Positions 1-8,216 of a stretch of 45,786 bases of DNA are shown piece by piece; positions within the stretch are counted from its first letter, which is position 1, and every line of letters begins with the position of its first letter. Under the pieces are notes generated by a model, which was not told the origin of the DNA, did not search any database, and was given only the letters and a program-made list of their open reading frames with translations. Made by a program: the position numbers and the translations under genes. This DNA is from an uncultured Roseburia sp. (GTDB taxonomy: Bacteria; Bacillota; Clostridia; Lachnospirales; Lachnospiraceae), in contig CAKRDK010000019.1 of assembly GCA_934309475.1 (NCBI GenBank), forward strand, positions 1 to 45,786. The letters are read 5' to 3'.

Positions 1-123
1 ATTGACAAGGAAAAATTGTGGATCAATCCAGACTGTGGTTTAAAGACAAGAGACATTCCAGAGACAGAGGAAAGCCTCAAAAATCTTGTGGCAGCCGCAA
101 GAGTAATCAGAAATGAAGGATAA
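1..123 (+). CDS. metE: MetE-family methionine synthase, C-terminal end (partial)
   Basis: The reading frame is open from base 1 and gives 40 residues before a TAA. It contains [11 protein letters not shown], the conserved C-terminal zinc-site segment of cobalamin-independent methionine synthase and its MetE-like paralogues. In that family the Cys of NPDCGLKT is a zinc ligand that activates homocysteine for methylation. The catalytic barrel lies left of the window, so full-length MetE cannot be told from a shorter MetE-C paralogue. The link to methionine fits the homocysteine operon at 33-37 kb, although the two are far apart. Confidence 0.8.
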   Translation: MDKEKLWINPDCGLKTRDIPETEESLKNLVAAARVIRNEG

Positions 124-310
124 GGAATCAGATTTGATTGCACAATATGAATGAAAAAATAATCCACAGTTGAATCTGATTTAAATGTCAAAAGAGCCTC
201 GTTTTGAGAAGAATTGATGAATATGCATATCAGTGGTTATCTTACAGGAGATTACACGAAAGACAAAGTCACAGAAGAACTTGAAAATTTACGTTATTAG
301 TGTAATTTAA
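124..310 (+). other. Intergenic stretch with a short inverted repeat and a possible 27-codon ORF
   Basis: A 9-bp inverted repeat (AATCAGATT at 126-134, AATCTGATT at 173-181) follows the metE stop. A small open frame runs from ATG 217 to TAG 300 (27 codons, beginning MNMHISGYLTGDY). It has no convincing ribosome site and no recognised family. It could be the tail of a decayed gene. Nothing else is visible here. Confidence 0.3.
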
Positions 311-352
311 AAATATGCCGGCTATGGTTTTTACTATGGCAGGCATATTTTT
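311..352 (+). terminator. Rho-independent terminator
   Basis: AAATATGCC (311-319) pairs with GGCATATTT (342-350), and the right arm runs into a short T tract. The hairpin lies upstream of the MATE promoter and would end the metE transcript. Confidence 0.6.
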
Positions 353-418
353 ATGTTTCATGAAAATGAGTCATGGTGGAAAATTTGTTACGGAAACTAT
401 TTTATTTCACGCTTTTTT

Positions 419-427
419 TGCTATAAT
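419..427 (+). promoter_or_regulatory. Extended -10 promoter element for the MATE gene
   Basis: TGCTATAAT is an extended -10 box (TGn plus TATAAT at 422-427). No good -35 is visible, as is usual with extended -10 promoters. It lies inside the longest possible open frame, which supports translation starting later, at ATG 459. Confidence 0.5.
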
Positions 428-458
428 GAATATAGCTTGCTGGGAAATGGAGTTTTTT

Positions 459-1787
459 ATGGAAAAAGATTTAACAATCGGAGAGATAACACCGCAGCTT
501 ATCAGATTTACCGTACCGCTTGTACTGGGAAATCTCTTTCAGCTTACCTACAACGCCGTCGATAGTATTATTGTGGGACGGTACGTTGGAAAAGAGGCTT
601 TGGCGGCTGTCGGTATCTGTAATCCGATATCAACATTATTTATATTATTTTTAAATGGATTGTGTATGGGTGCCAGTATTCTGATGGGCAACCAGTTCGG
701 CGCGAAGGACTATGACTGCCTGCACCGCCAGATTAGCACCACGATGTTGTCCGGGATGGCATTTTCTCTGGTATTATCTGTGCTGTGCATCGCCTTTTCA
801 CATCCAATTCTGCTTGTTATGCAGGTGGATGCGTCCATTATGGGCATGACAATGAACTATCTGCGCATTATATTTGCGGGGCTTTTGTTCACGTTTATCT
901 ATAATTGTCTGGCGAGTACCCTGCGTGCGCTTGGAGACAGCCAGTCGCCGTTGTATTTTCTGATTACAAGTGCCGTTATCAATATTCTTGGTGATTTGTT
1001 TTTTGTACTGTTTCTAAATATGGGCAGTGAGGGCTGCGCCATCTCTACCGTGTTGAGTGAAGCGCTTTCGTGTCTGCTATGTATTATTTATATTCAGAAA
1101 AAAGTTCCTATTTTACAGCTTGGAAAAAAATGGCTTGTATTTGATAAGACACTGTTGAAAAAGACAATCTCATACGGCTGGGCATCTGCCACACAGCAGG
1201 CAACGGTACAGCTTGGCAAGCTGGGAATCCAGGCAATCGTCAATTCTATGGGCGTCGCCATTTCCGCAGCATTTGCCGTTGTAAACCGTATTGATGATTT
1301 TGCCTATACTCCGGAGCAGAATATCGGTCATGCCATGACGGCTCTTATGGCGCAAAGTAAAGGTGCCGGAAAGAAAAGCCGTCTGAAAGAGGCATTTCGC
1401 TGTGGTATGCGTATCGAGGTCGTATATGGTATCTTAATTTTTATTGTCTGTTTTGTGTTCGCGAATCCGCTGATGAATCTTTTTTCCAGTGATGCTGAGG
1501 TTTGCAGACATGGTGTGACTTACCTTCGCCTGATTTCCTTTATGTACCTGTTACCTGCCGCAACCAACGGAATTCAGGGGTATTTCAGGGGTATCGGCGA
1601 TTTAAAGATTACTTTAATCAGCAGCTTTGTCAACATGGGTGTGCGTGTTATTGCCGCTGCCATTCTTGTTTTTGCATGCTCGTTACAGATTGAAGCCCTG
1701 CCGTATTCCTACCTTGCCGGATGGATTGGCATGCTGATTGCAGAACTTCCATTACTGATAAGGAGTTATCGGAATTATGATAAATAA
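459..1787 (+). CDS. MATE family multidrug/metabolite efflux transporter
   Basis: This encodes a 442-aa polytopic membrane protein of the MATE (NorM/DinF-like) family, which exports organic cations or metabolites against a Na+ or H+ gradient. The N-terminus (TIGEITPQLIRFTVPLVLGN, then YNAVDSIIVGRYVG) is the classic first-helix signature. The length and two homologous six-helix halves fit the family. The frame is open back to 315, but the ATG at 459 has GGAG 6 nt upstream and sits after both a terminator and a -10 element, so it is chosen as the start. The gene is transcribed alone. Substrate cannot be predicted. Confidence 0.9.
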   Translation: MEKDLTIGEITPQLIRFTVPLVLGNLFQLTYNAVDSIIVGRYVGKEALAAVGICNPISTLFILFLNGLCMGASILMGNQFGAKDYDCLHRQISTTMLSGMAFSLVLSVLCIAFSHPILLVMQVDASIMGMTMNYLRIIFAGLLFTFIYNCLASTLRALGDSQSPLYFLITSAVINILGDLFFVLFLNMGSEGCAISTVLSEALSCLLCIIYIQKKVPILQLGKKWLVFDKTLLKKTISYGWASATQQATVQLGKLGIQAIVNSMGVAISAAFAVVNRIDDFAYTPEQNIGHAMTALMAQSKGAGKKSRLKEAFRCGMRIEVVYGILIFIVCFVFANPLMNLFSSDAEVCRHGVTYLRLISFMYLLPAATNGIQGYFRGIGDLKITLISSFVNMGVRVIAAAILVFACSLQIEALPYSYLAGWIGMLIAELPLLIRSYRNYDK

Positions 1788-2089
1788 AATTTTATATCAG
1801 GGTTTACTTATTTACCTGGTCAGTGAAAATTCGACAGCTCCGGGGGTGTTAGAAAAGAGCTGTTAAAAAATGACACTGAAAACAAGGGCAGGGAAGTAGA
1901 TAGATATTGGTATAAGCTGGTATTATAGATGCTGTGGCTGGAGTATGGTTATTAGGAGTATATGATTGAATTTACGAATGTCCATTGTGAGTAAAAAGGT
2001 GTTTAATGGTCTCGATTTCCTTTACCATTGAATTTTTCCTCAAAAGATATGGTACACTTGGTTCAATCAATTGAACGATCAACTCTTTT
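1788..2089. other. Gene-free stretch with an operator-like palindrome
   Basis: No intact gene was seen. The region ends in a perfect palindrome, GTTCAAT-CA-ATTGAAC (2061-2076), just upstream of the nitroreductase remnant. This placement is typical for TetR- or MarR-type operators, so it may be the leftover control region of that dead gene. The rest looks like decayed sequence. Confidence 0.35.
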
Positions 2090-2314
2090 ATGGCTCATTA
2101 TGGCAAGTTCCAAAATGTAAGGAATTATATTGCTATTGTGGGAACTAAAAATGACCAGGAAAAGGCAGTGATAAAGAGAGGACAGAAGCTTCTCATTATA
2201 ATCGCTTGGGGATATGGGGAGACACAGAGAGTCATGCATAAGATCAAGAGCATTTCAGAGCTTTCCCGTGCAGATGAGATTACAGAGAAAACTAATGGGA
2301 ATAGAAGAAGATGA
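2090..2314 (+). pseudogene. Nitroreductase family remnant (C-terminal part, internally deleted)
   Basis: The 74-residue frame holds two blocks typical of the C-terminal part of nitroreductases: YGKFQNVRNYIAIVG, and later IIAWGYGETQRVMHKIKS. In intact relatives these are separated by about 40 more residues (the EKCGYYGEKLVLLAQ.LGLNTCWV region), which is reduced here to a few residues. The N-terminal FMN-binding half is absent. Intact members are FMN-dependent NAD(P)H oxidoreductases of about 200-280 aa, so this is a degraded copy. Its stop codon overlaps the next gene's ATG. Confidence 0.6.
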
Positions 2315-2499
2315 AGAATAGAATCAAAGAATTACGAAAAAGTAAAAAGCTAAGGCAGGAAGATTTGGCGGAATTGCTTGGGGTTACAAGACAGACCATA
2401 ATCGCGATAGAGAATGATAAGTATGACCCCACTTTGGAACTGGCTATGAAAATTTCAGAATTCTTCTGCCTTAGTGTGAATGACATTTTTAGTTTATAA
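2311..2499 (+). CDS. Small Cro/CI-type (XRE) transcriptional regulator
   Basis: This is a 62-aa protein that is almost entirely one helix-turn-helix domain (residues 4-58: KELRKSKKLRQEDLAELLGVTRQTI, then DPTLELAMKISEFF and VNDIF). It belongs to the YozG-like single-domain XRE family. Such genes usually sit before a small membrane protein, as here, where the partner starts 31 nt downstream. The pair probably forms one transcription unit. The regulator's target, which may be its own operon, is not visible. Confidence 0.85.
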   Translation: MKNRIKELRKSKKLRQEDLAELLGVTRQTIIAIENDKYDPTLELAMKISEFFCLSVNDIFSL

Positions 2500-2530
2500 T
2501 ATTTGCTTTGGAGTTGGGGAGGTGTCAATT

Positions 2531-2809
2531 ATGTGGCTATTATGTATGGGACTAAGCGTTGTTTTAACGATTGTTGCATTTGTTCTGGTATTAAAAAAAC
2601 AAGATAAGGCGATATGGGCATCTGTGAGTTCGTTAGTGTTTGTGATAGTCTCATTATTATTTGAATATAAGATGGTTTTAGATTGGGTAAATAAAAGTGA
2701 TTGGGCAGCAATGCTCGATGTGATTCCAACTATGTTTGTGATGCTTTGCATATATGCTGTTGTAATTGTTTTTATAAATGTGTTAATCATTTTGAAATCC
2801 AAGAAGTAA
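2531..2809 (+). CDS. Small hydrophobic membrane protein paired with the HTH regulator
   Basis: This is a 92-aa protein with three predicted membrane helices (about residues 3-24, 31-50 and 65-89) and a basic C-terminus (LKSKK). The ATG at 2531 has GGGGAGGTG just upstream and is preferred over an upstream in-frame ATG at 2480 that would overlap the HTH gene. No family was recognised. The layout of a small HTH gene followed by a membrane protein is common in Firmicutes, but the partners' functions are mostly unknown. Confidence 0.7.
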   Translation: MWLLCMGLSVVLTIVAFVLVLKKQDKAIWASVSSLVFVIVSLLFEYKMVLDWVNKSDWAAMLDVIPTMFVMLCIYAVVIVFINVLIILKSKK

Positions 2810-3111
2810 AGACTGCTTTCAATTAAGCAAGACCTAGCTGTAAATCAGGCATTTGGCAGATTTGATGAATCAGATACTGGTCACAGAGTCAGTCAGATTC
2901 TAAATAGGAATGTTTGAGAATGGGAAATTGTACTACAATAAATTTATAGAGACTTTGCTGAAACCTGATACGGATGAAATGGGGGATGATTGCGTTTGAT
3001 GGGAATGAAAAAATGTCGTTTGTTACGATAAGTAACAGCTATGTTACGCTGGGAATATGGAATAAATAAGCTTATGGTAGTAGTCTGAGGAAAACGACAA
3101 GGAGACATGAT
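2810..3111. other. Gene-poor stretch with apparent coding debris
   Basis: No complete gene was seen. A short frame from ATG 2910 to a TGA at about 3000 reads MFENGKLYYNKFIETLLKPD and onward, which looks like a fragment of a former gene and was not identified. Together with the nitroreductase remnant, this makes 1.8-3.1 kb a decaying segment. Confidence 0.3.
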
Positions 3112-3765
3112 ATGACATTAGGAAAAAGAATAAAGCAGCTAAGAATGCAAAAGGCTATTTCTCAGGAAAAACTTGCAGAAGAGTTAAATGTTTCACGTTC
3201 TGCTATTGCAAAATGGGAGACAGATGGTGGTATTCCAGAGTTAAACAATTTATTACAGCTTGCGAAAGTCTTTGATGTCAGTTTAGATGAACTGGCCGGA
3301 GATATGCAAAAGCAGAAGAAAGAAAAGGAACCTGCTGGTGAGTTTCACTCTGATTTTGGAAATCAACACTACGACATTGAACTTGTGGGATGGAATGATG
3401 GGGTACGTGATGTAGCTATTGTAGGCGAGGATAAAGATTTTCTGTTTTATGGAAAGGCTGTCAGAGAAAACATAGTGTATGGAATTATTGGAAAAAGATA
3501 TATTACTTCAATTTTTCCCGCAAAAGGGAAAGAGGATGAGCAAATTCCTATTACAGAAGTTAACAGAGATTATTTCTGCAGTAAACCGGTAGCAGTCGAA
3601 TTGGCAAAGAAAGAAGGTCTGTTAAGAGGATTTTTGGATTTTAGAGACGATGATTATTGCGCTGTGGTGATTGAGCGGTTTGAAGAGTTGGTTCTTCGCT
3701 TACAATTTGGAAGAGAAATCAATATCAGTGAGATAACAAAGGTGGAAGAGTTATCGTCATATTAA
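3112..3765 (+). CDS. XRE family regulator with a C-terminal domain of unknown function
   Basis: This is a 217-aa protein. Residues 4-60 form a Cro/CI helix-turn-helix (LGKRIKQLRMQKAISQEKLA, then SRSAIAKWETDGGIPEL). After a charged linker (about 66-78), residues 80-217 form a soluble mixed alpha/beta region (FGNQHYDIELVGWNDGVRDVAIVGED) with no recognised family. The size suggests a ligand- or partner-sensing domain, but that is inference. GGAG lies 9 nt before the ATG. The gene appears to stand alone. Confidence 0.8.
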   Translation: MTLGKRIKQLRMQKAISQEKLAEELNVSRSAIAKWETDGGIPELNNLLQLAKVFDVSLDELAGDMQKQKKEKEPAGEFHSDFGNQHYDIELVGWNDGVRDVAIVGEDKDFLFYGKAVRENIVYGIIGKRYITSIFPAKGKEDEQIPITEVNRDYFCSKPVAVELAKKEGLLRGFLDFRDDDYCAVVIERFEELVLRLQFGREINISEITKVEELSSY

Positions 3766-3818
3766 TATTTTATGTTGCAGAAAAGTGCGATTTATCAGCT
3801 TGTAAAGTCAGCCATAGA

Positions 3819-3872
3819 TTGAGTTTCCGCAAAAAGAACATGCAGTTGTGGATAAAACTGCGGAAACTCAAG
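3819..3872. repeat. Dispersed hairpin repeat, copy 1, carrying a DnaA-box-like core
   Basis: A perfect 13-bp inverted repeat (TTGAGTTTCCGCA at 3819-3831, TGCGGAAACTCAA at 3859-3871) encloses a 27-nt loop. The loop contains TGTGGATAA (3847-3855), the complement of the DnaA box TTATCCACA. Bases 3833-3872 match 26669-26708 at 37 of 40 positions. Both copies end 11-15 nt before a sigma-A-like -35 box. The function is unknown; it could be a shared operator, a small mobile repeat or an RNA hairpin. Confidence 0.7.
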
Positions 3873-3882
3873 GGTATTCTTA

Positions 3883-3911
3883 TTGAAAAATTTTCTTTCC
3901 TGTTGTATAAT
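3883..3911 (+). promoter_or_regulatory. Sigma-A-type promoter of the COG2509 gene
   Basis: TTGAAA (3883-3888) and TATAAT (3906-3911) are separated by 17 bp. The promoter lies immediately downstream of the hairpin repeat and about 60 nt before the start codon. Confidence 0.8.
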
Positions 3912-3970
3912 AAAATGCTTGCAGAAATGAAGGTCAAGAAGTTTTTACAAGGAAGGATTGGTTATAGAAT

Positions 3971-5332
3971 ATGAAATATGATGTGATTATTATTGGTGCC
4001 GGACCTGGTGGAATTTTTTCTGCATATGAACTGGTACAGCGTAGTAAGGATTTAAAAATCGCTGTATTCGAATCCGGACATGCGTTAGAGAACCGTCATT
4101 GCCCGATTGATGGGGAAAAAATTAAAAGCTGCATTAACTGTAAGAGCTGTTCGATTATGAGTGGATTCGGCGGTGCAGGAGCCTTTTCAGATGGAAAATA
4201 TAACATCACCAACGCATTTGGTGGTACTTTATATGAATATGTCGGCAAAAAACAGGCTATCGACTTAATGAAATATGTCGATGACATCAACATGAAATTC
4301 GGTGGAGAGGGAACAAAGCTTTATTCTACCGCCGGAACAACATTTAAGAAGATTTGTTTACAGAATAAGTTGAATCTTTTGGATGCATCTGTCCGTCATC
4401 TCGGAACAGACATCAACTTTATCGTTCTTGAGAACATTTATGCGGAATTGAAAGATAAGGTAGACTTTTTCTTTGATACACCGGTAAAAACCGTTGAGGT
4501 TGTAGACGGTGGCTACCGTATTTACTGCGAGAATGAGACTTATGATTGTGAAAAATGTATCATTTCCGTTGGAAGAAGCGGAAGCAAATGGATGGAGACA
4601 ATCTGTAACGATTTGAATATCAATACAAAGTCAAACCGTGTTGATATCGGTGTCCGTGTAGAGCTCCCGGCTGTTATTTTCTCACATCTGACAGATGAGC
4701 TGTACGAGAGCAAGATTGTATATCGCACAGAGAAATTCGAGGATTCCGTGCGTACATTCTGCATGAACCCGCATGGCATCGTGGTAAACGAGAATACAAA
4801 TGGAATCGTGACGGTAAATGGTCACAGTTATGAAGGCGCAGATAAACAGACAGAGAACACCAACTTTGCGCTTTTGGTTTCAAAACACTTCTCTGAGCCG
4901 TTTAAAGATAGTAACGGTTACGGTGAAAGTATCGCAAGACTTTCGAATATGCTTGGCGGTGGCGTCATTGTACAGCGTTTTGGAGATCTTGTACGTGGTC
5001 GTCGAAGCAATGCAAAACGTATTGAGGAAGGTCTGGTAGAGCCAACTTTATCTGCCACACCGGGCGATTTGAGCCTGGTATTACCAAAGCGTATTTTAGA
5101 TGGTATCATCGAGATGATTTACGCATTAGATAAGATTGCACCTGGTACAGCCAACGACGATACACTGCTTTACGGGGTTGAAGTCAAATTCTACAACATG
5201 GAGGTAGAGTTAGACGAGCATCTTGAAAGCTGCCACAAAGGCTTATACATTATCGGAGATGGAAGCGGTGTGACACATTCGTTATCACATGCATCTGCAA
5301 GTGGTGTGTATGTTGCGAGACAGATTGTGTAA
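3971..5332 (+). CDS. FAD-dependent dehydrogenase, COG2509 type
   Basis: This is a 453-aa cytoplasmic flavoprotein. Residues 4-35 form the dinucleotide-binding fold (YDVIIIGAGPGGIFSAYEL, ending in the acidic FES). A second conserved block, about 49-70 (CPIDGEKIKSCINCKSC), carries closely spaced cysteines that might bind a metal or act in redox. The C-terminus (LYIIGDGSGVTHSLSHASASG) closes the FAD site as in GidA- and HI0933-like families. Members of COG2509 are predicted dehydrogenases with unproven substrates. The start has AAGGAAGG about 14 nt upstream. It is a single gene behind a strong promoter and followed by a terminator. Confidence 0.85.
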   Translation: MKYDVIIIGAGPGGIFSAYELVQRSKDLKIAVFESGHALENRHCPIDGEKIKSCINCKSCSIMSGFGGAGAFSDGKYNITNAFGGTLYEYVGKKQAIDLMKYVDDINMKFGGEGTKLYSTAGTTFKKICLQNKLNLLDASVRHLGTDINFIVLENIYAELKDKVDFFFDTPVKTVEVVDGGYRIYCENETYDCEKCIISVGRSGSKWMETICNDLNINTKSNRVDIGVRVELPAVIFSHLTDELYESKIVYRTEKFEDSVRTFCMNPHGIVVNENTNGIVTVNGHSYEGADKQTENTNFALLVSKHFSEPFKDSNGYGESIARLSNMLGGGVIVQRFGDLVRGRRSNAKRIEEGLVEPTLSATPGDLSLVLPKRILDGIIEMIYALDKIAPGTANDDTLLYGVEVKFYNMEVELDEHLESCHKGLYIIGDGSGVTHSLSHASASGVYVARQIV

Positions 5333-5402
5333 ATTATTGTTTGGGATAAACTTGTAGGTTTGTCGAAGATATGTTGCGCTGAATTTTATATTTAGAAATG
5401 GT

Positions 5403-5443
5403 AAAGGGAATGAACTGTTGTTTCGCAGCTCATTCCCTTTTTG
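5403..5443 (+). terminator. Rho-independent terminator
   Basis: AAAGGGAATGA (5403-5413) pairs perfectly with TCATTCCCTTT (5430-5440) and is followed by T residues. It separates the flavoprotein gene from the ABC transporter operon. Confidence 0.85.
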
Positions 5444-5511
5444 TATTACCCAAAAAAGTATGGTGAAGCGAACTACAGTTTAGTATAATAAAGGGAAGGA
5501 GGAGAAGGACA

Positions 5512-6210
5512 ATGATACTAAAAATTGAGAACTTAGCAGCGTGGTATGAAAAGGATAAAAATGTTTTAGACAGCGTTACGCTGCAAGTCGAAGCTGGAAG
5601 TATAGTCGGGGTGCTTGGTAAAAACGGACAGGGGAAGTCGACACTGCTAAATACGATTACAGGCATACATGAGAACTACAATGGTAATATTATAATAAAT
5701 GGAGAGTCTGCCATATCAACAACAAAGGTGAAACGTCTTAGATATTATGTGCAGGATATTCCGGTTTTGTTTGATGAATTGTCACCGATGTCTTATTTTA
5801 CGATGTTACATAATATATATAGAAAAGAGTTTCGGAAGGAACTGTGTGAAGCTTACGCAGAAAAGTTTGAGTTTACGCGTTTCTTAAATACAAGAATTGG
5901 CAATTTGTCATTAGGAAATCGTCAGAAAGTGGTCATTATAGGAGGACTTTTGATTAGAGCGCCGTTACTTGTGCTTGATGAGCCGTTATTGGGACTGGAT
6001 GTAACAGCAATTGAGCAGTTTTATGAGGAAATTCGTTTATATGCAGACCAGGAGCATGCGGTTATTTTTTCATCCCATATTATTGATACGCTTGAGCATG
6101 TGTGCACAAAAGTCATATTTTTGCATGATAAACGCATCGTACGTGAAATTGCTTTGGAAAAGGAAACAGATTTGCGGGAAGAGTTTAATAAGGTGATGGG
6201 GCATGTTTAA
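5512..6210 (+). CDS. ABC transporter ATP-binding protein (ABC-2 exporter type)
   Basis: This is a 232-aa nucleotide-binding subunit. The Walker A motif is GKNGQGKST (about residue 37), the signature motif is the variant LSLGNRQK, Walker B is LLVLDEPLLGLD and the H-loop is FSSHII. It energises the membrane protein encoded next, and the two genes overlap by 8 nt, so they form a coupled operon. AAGGAGGAG lies 7 nt before the ATG, and a TATAAT (5484-5489) with a weak -35 lies upstream. The likely substrate is a small peptide, drug or lipid, which the sequence does not show. Confidence 0.9.
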   Translation: MILKIENLAAWYEKDKNVLDSVTLQVEAGSIVGVLGKNGQGKSTLLNTITGIHENYNGNIIINGESAISTTKVKRLRYYVQDIPVLFDELSPMSYFTMLHNIYRKEFRKELCEAYAEKFEFTRFLNTRIGNLSLGNRQKVVIIGGLLIRAPLLVLDEPLLGLDVTAIEQFYEEIRLYADQEHAVIFSSHIIDTLEHVCTKVIFLHDKRIVREIALEKETDLREEFNKVMGHV

Positions 6211-7453
6211 GACAATTATTCAGTTGGTAAAAAATGAGGACAGGCAATTCAGAAATGCTGCTGAAATAGGAAAAACTGTTTTGCGATTTTTGCTTTTCCT
6301 GATTGGAATTGACGTATTTCTTTATGCAAATCAGATGACAATTCACGATGTAGTTTTAATTAGGGGGATGTATATTCTTGCTATATGTTATCTTTTTACA
6401 TTCTACTATTCAAAAATGCAGTTTGATAGGAAAAGTATTTTATTGTATGTGATACCATTTACACCGGGACAGATATTGTGTTTCTATAAAATGGTCGCTT
6501 TTTTAAAATGCTTTGTTCAGATGATGCTGCCGGTGTGTTTGGGAGTGTTTGTGGAGCAGCTTGTGACATCACAGGTGACGATGCAGACTGTTTTGCTATC
6601 GCTTGCAGAGATTAGCGCGTTATATGTGTTTGCATCCGCAGTAGTGCTGAGTGTAGTTGTCGCCCTTGTAGCAAAAAAATACATAATATTTTGGGGAAAT
6701 ATGCTGTTTGGCATTGCAGCAAGCGGATATCTGTTGCAATATGGTTTAAATGCAGTATTGGTATTCATAGGTATTGTGGGAGTTTTATGGAGTCTGTTTC
6801 TTTTTTTCAGATATAATAAGTATAGTTATAAAATATCTGCCATAAGGGTGACCAGTAATGGATTATTTCAGAGAGAAGTGCAAAGATTTGTGTCGGATAG
6901 GATTCTGTTGCTCAATCATGTGGGCATGTGTATCTTTTCTTTATTGTTTATTGTGAATCTTATCGTTACGAAAAATGAACTGTATTTTATCACTACAATA
7001 ATGTTGATGCTGCCTGTCATGTCAACCTCGACAGGAAGCCTGTATTCGATAGAAGGGAATCATATCAGATTAATAAAGGCTTTGCCAATAAATTTTTATA
7101 AAATGATAATGATAAAGTATCTGGTGGCTGTAATAGTTACAATCCCATTTTATGTGTTGAATTTAGGGATGCTAGTTTATTTTAACAGAGTAGACCTGTG
7201 GTATTGTATAAGTATCATTGTAATTGTTTTGTGTACGTTAGTATTTAAAATGATATATGACAGGAAGAACAGTTGTATTGAATTTACGAATACAAAACAG
7301 TTACTGGAGAATCCCAGAAAGTATAAGATGTGGGGCGGATGCTTCCTGTTCTTTTTGCTGGCATGCTTTTATCCAATGGTGAAAGCTTACGTTATATGTC
7401 CCATTGTAGTGCTGGTGACGCTTTTGATTGTCTGGAAGCAGCAAAAATCTTAA
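6203..7453 (+). CDS. ABC transporter permease, ABC-2-like
   Basis: This is a 416-aa integral membrane protein with roughly ten hydrophobic segments and no soluble domain. It starts inside the 3' end of the ATPase gene (8-nt overlap), which makes it the cognate permease. It has little recognisable motif content, as is common for this permease class. A bidirectional terminator follows. The specificity of the transporter is unknown. Confidence 0.8.
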   Translation: MFKTIIQLVKNEDRQFRNAAEIGKTVLRFLLFLIGIDVFLYANQMTIHDVVLIRGMYILAICYLFTFYYSKMQFDRKSILLYVIPFTPGQILCFYKMVAFLKCFVQMMLPVCLGVFVEQLVTSQVTMQTVLLSLAEISALYVFASAVVLSVVVALVAKKYIIFWGNMLFGIAASGYLLQYGLNAVLVFIGIVGVLWSLFLFFRYNKYSYKISAIRVTSNGLFQREVQRFVSDRILLLNHVGMCIFSLLFIVNLIVTKNELYFITTIMLMLPVMSTSTGSLYSIEGNHIRLIKALPINFYKMIMIKYLVAVIVTIPFYVLNLGMLVYFNRVDLWYCISIIVIVLCTLVFKMIYDRKNSCIEFTNTKQLLENPRKYKMWGGCFLFFLLACFYPMVKAYVICPIVVLVTLLIVWKQQKS

Positions 7454-7474
7454 CGGAAGTTGTCCTGCTAATTA

Positions 7475-7500
7475 AAAAATCGCCCTAATGGGCGATTTTT
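7475..7500. terminator. Bidirectional terminator between convergent operons
   Basis: AAAAATCGCCC (7475-7485) and GGGCGATTTTT (7490-7500) form an 11-bp stem with a TAAT loop. An A run on one side and a T run on the other let it serve both the ABC operon (+) and the queuosine operon (-). Confidence 0.9.
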
Positions 7501-7511
7501 AGTATGAATCG

Positions 7512-8216
7512 TTAATCGGCAGCATGATGCTTTTTATAGATTTTCCGTGCCAGATAGACAAACGGTGTATCCGCAAGACTTGTCACAATAAAAATGACAT
7601 AGCTTGAAATCGCAATGGAAATCAAAGTCGGGATACTGTACATTCCTAAGAATGCACCGAATGTGTATAACAACGTATTCAAAAGCTGGGAAAACAGCGT
7701 GGAGCCGTTGTTTCGCAGCCACAAAAAGCGGTCGCTGTCCCCGAATTTTTTCTTTGTGAAATCCCACCATTTGTGGTAGAGCCATACATCAAATAACTGT
7801 ACAATCACGTAAACGATAACGCTTGCCAGCATCAGCCGAGGTGTATTTGAGAAAATAGCGCGGATGCTCGGTGTTGCAAAATCGCTCTCGTTTGGTGTAT
7901 ACAGCATCCAGGACTGGCTGATTAAAATAAAGATAATGGAAGTTGCAATTCCTAAATATACGGCGCGCTGCGCTTTTTTCTTTCCGTAAAGTTCGCTCGC
8001 GATATCTGTTACAAGGAACGTAGACGCAAATAAAATATTTCCAAGTGTCATTTCCATTCCGAAGGCGGTTACCACCATCAGAACCTCAATATTTGCCGCA
8101 ATCGTAGCGATAATTGTCCATAAATATAATCCCTGTTCACCAAAGATTCGAAATGCAATGATTACAGCGGAATATGTGCATATCAATGCTAAAATTAAAA
8201 GTAACTCGTTTGGCAT
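7512..8216 (-). CDS. yhhQ: Queuosine precursor transporter, YhhQ/VUT family
   Basis: This is a 234-aa membrane protein with about six or seven helices and the conserved family block LVTDIASELYGKKKAQRAVYLG (about residues 69-90) and QLFDVWLYHKWW. E. coli YhhQ imports the queuosine precursors preQ0 and preQ1, and related proteins import queuine. The gene starts in a TAATG overlap with the upstream radical SAM gene, with GGAGGAG before it, so the two are translationally coupled. The preQ1-like leader upstream supports the queuosine role. Confidence 0.88.
   Translation of the reverse strand: MPNELLLILALICTYSAVIIAFRIFGEQGLYLWTIIATIAANIEVLMVVTAFGMEMTLGNILFASTFLVTDIASELYGKKKAQRAVYLGIATSIIFILISQSWMLYTPNESDFATPSIRAIFSNTPRLMLASVIVYVIVQLFDVWLYHKWWDFTKKKFGDSDRFLWLRNNGSTLFSQLLNTLLYTFGAFLGMYSIPTLISIAISSYVIFIVTSLADTPFVYLARKIYKKHHAAD

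Noticed and set aside
3847..3855. Replication origin suggested by a DnaA box
   Set aside because: There is a single box per copy, no cluster, no AT-rich unwinding region, and no dnaA, dnaN or replication genes in the window.
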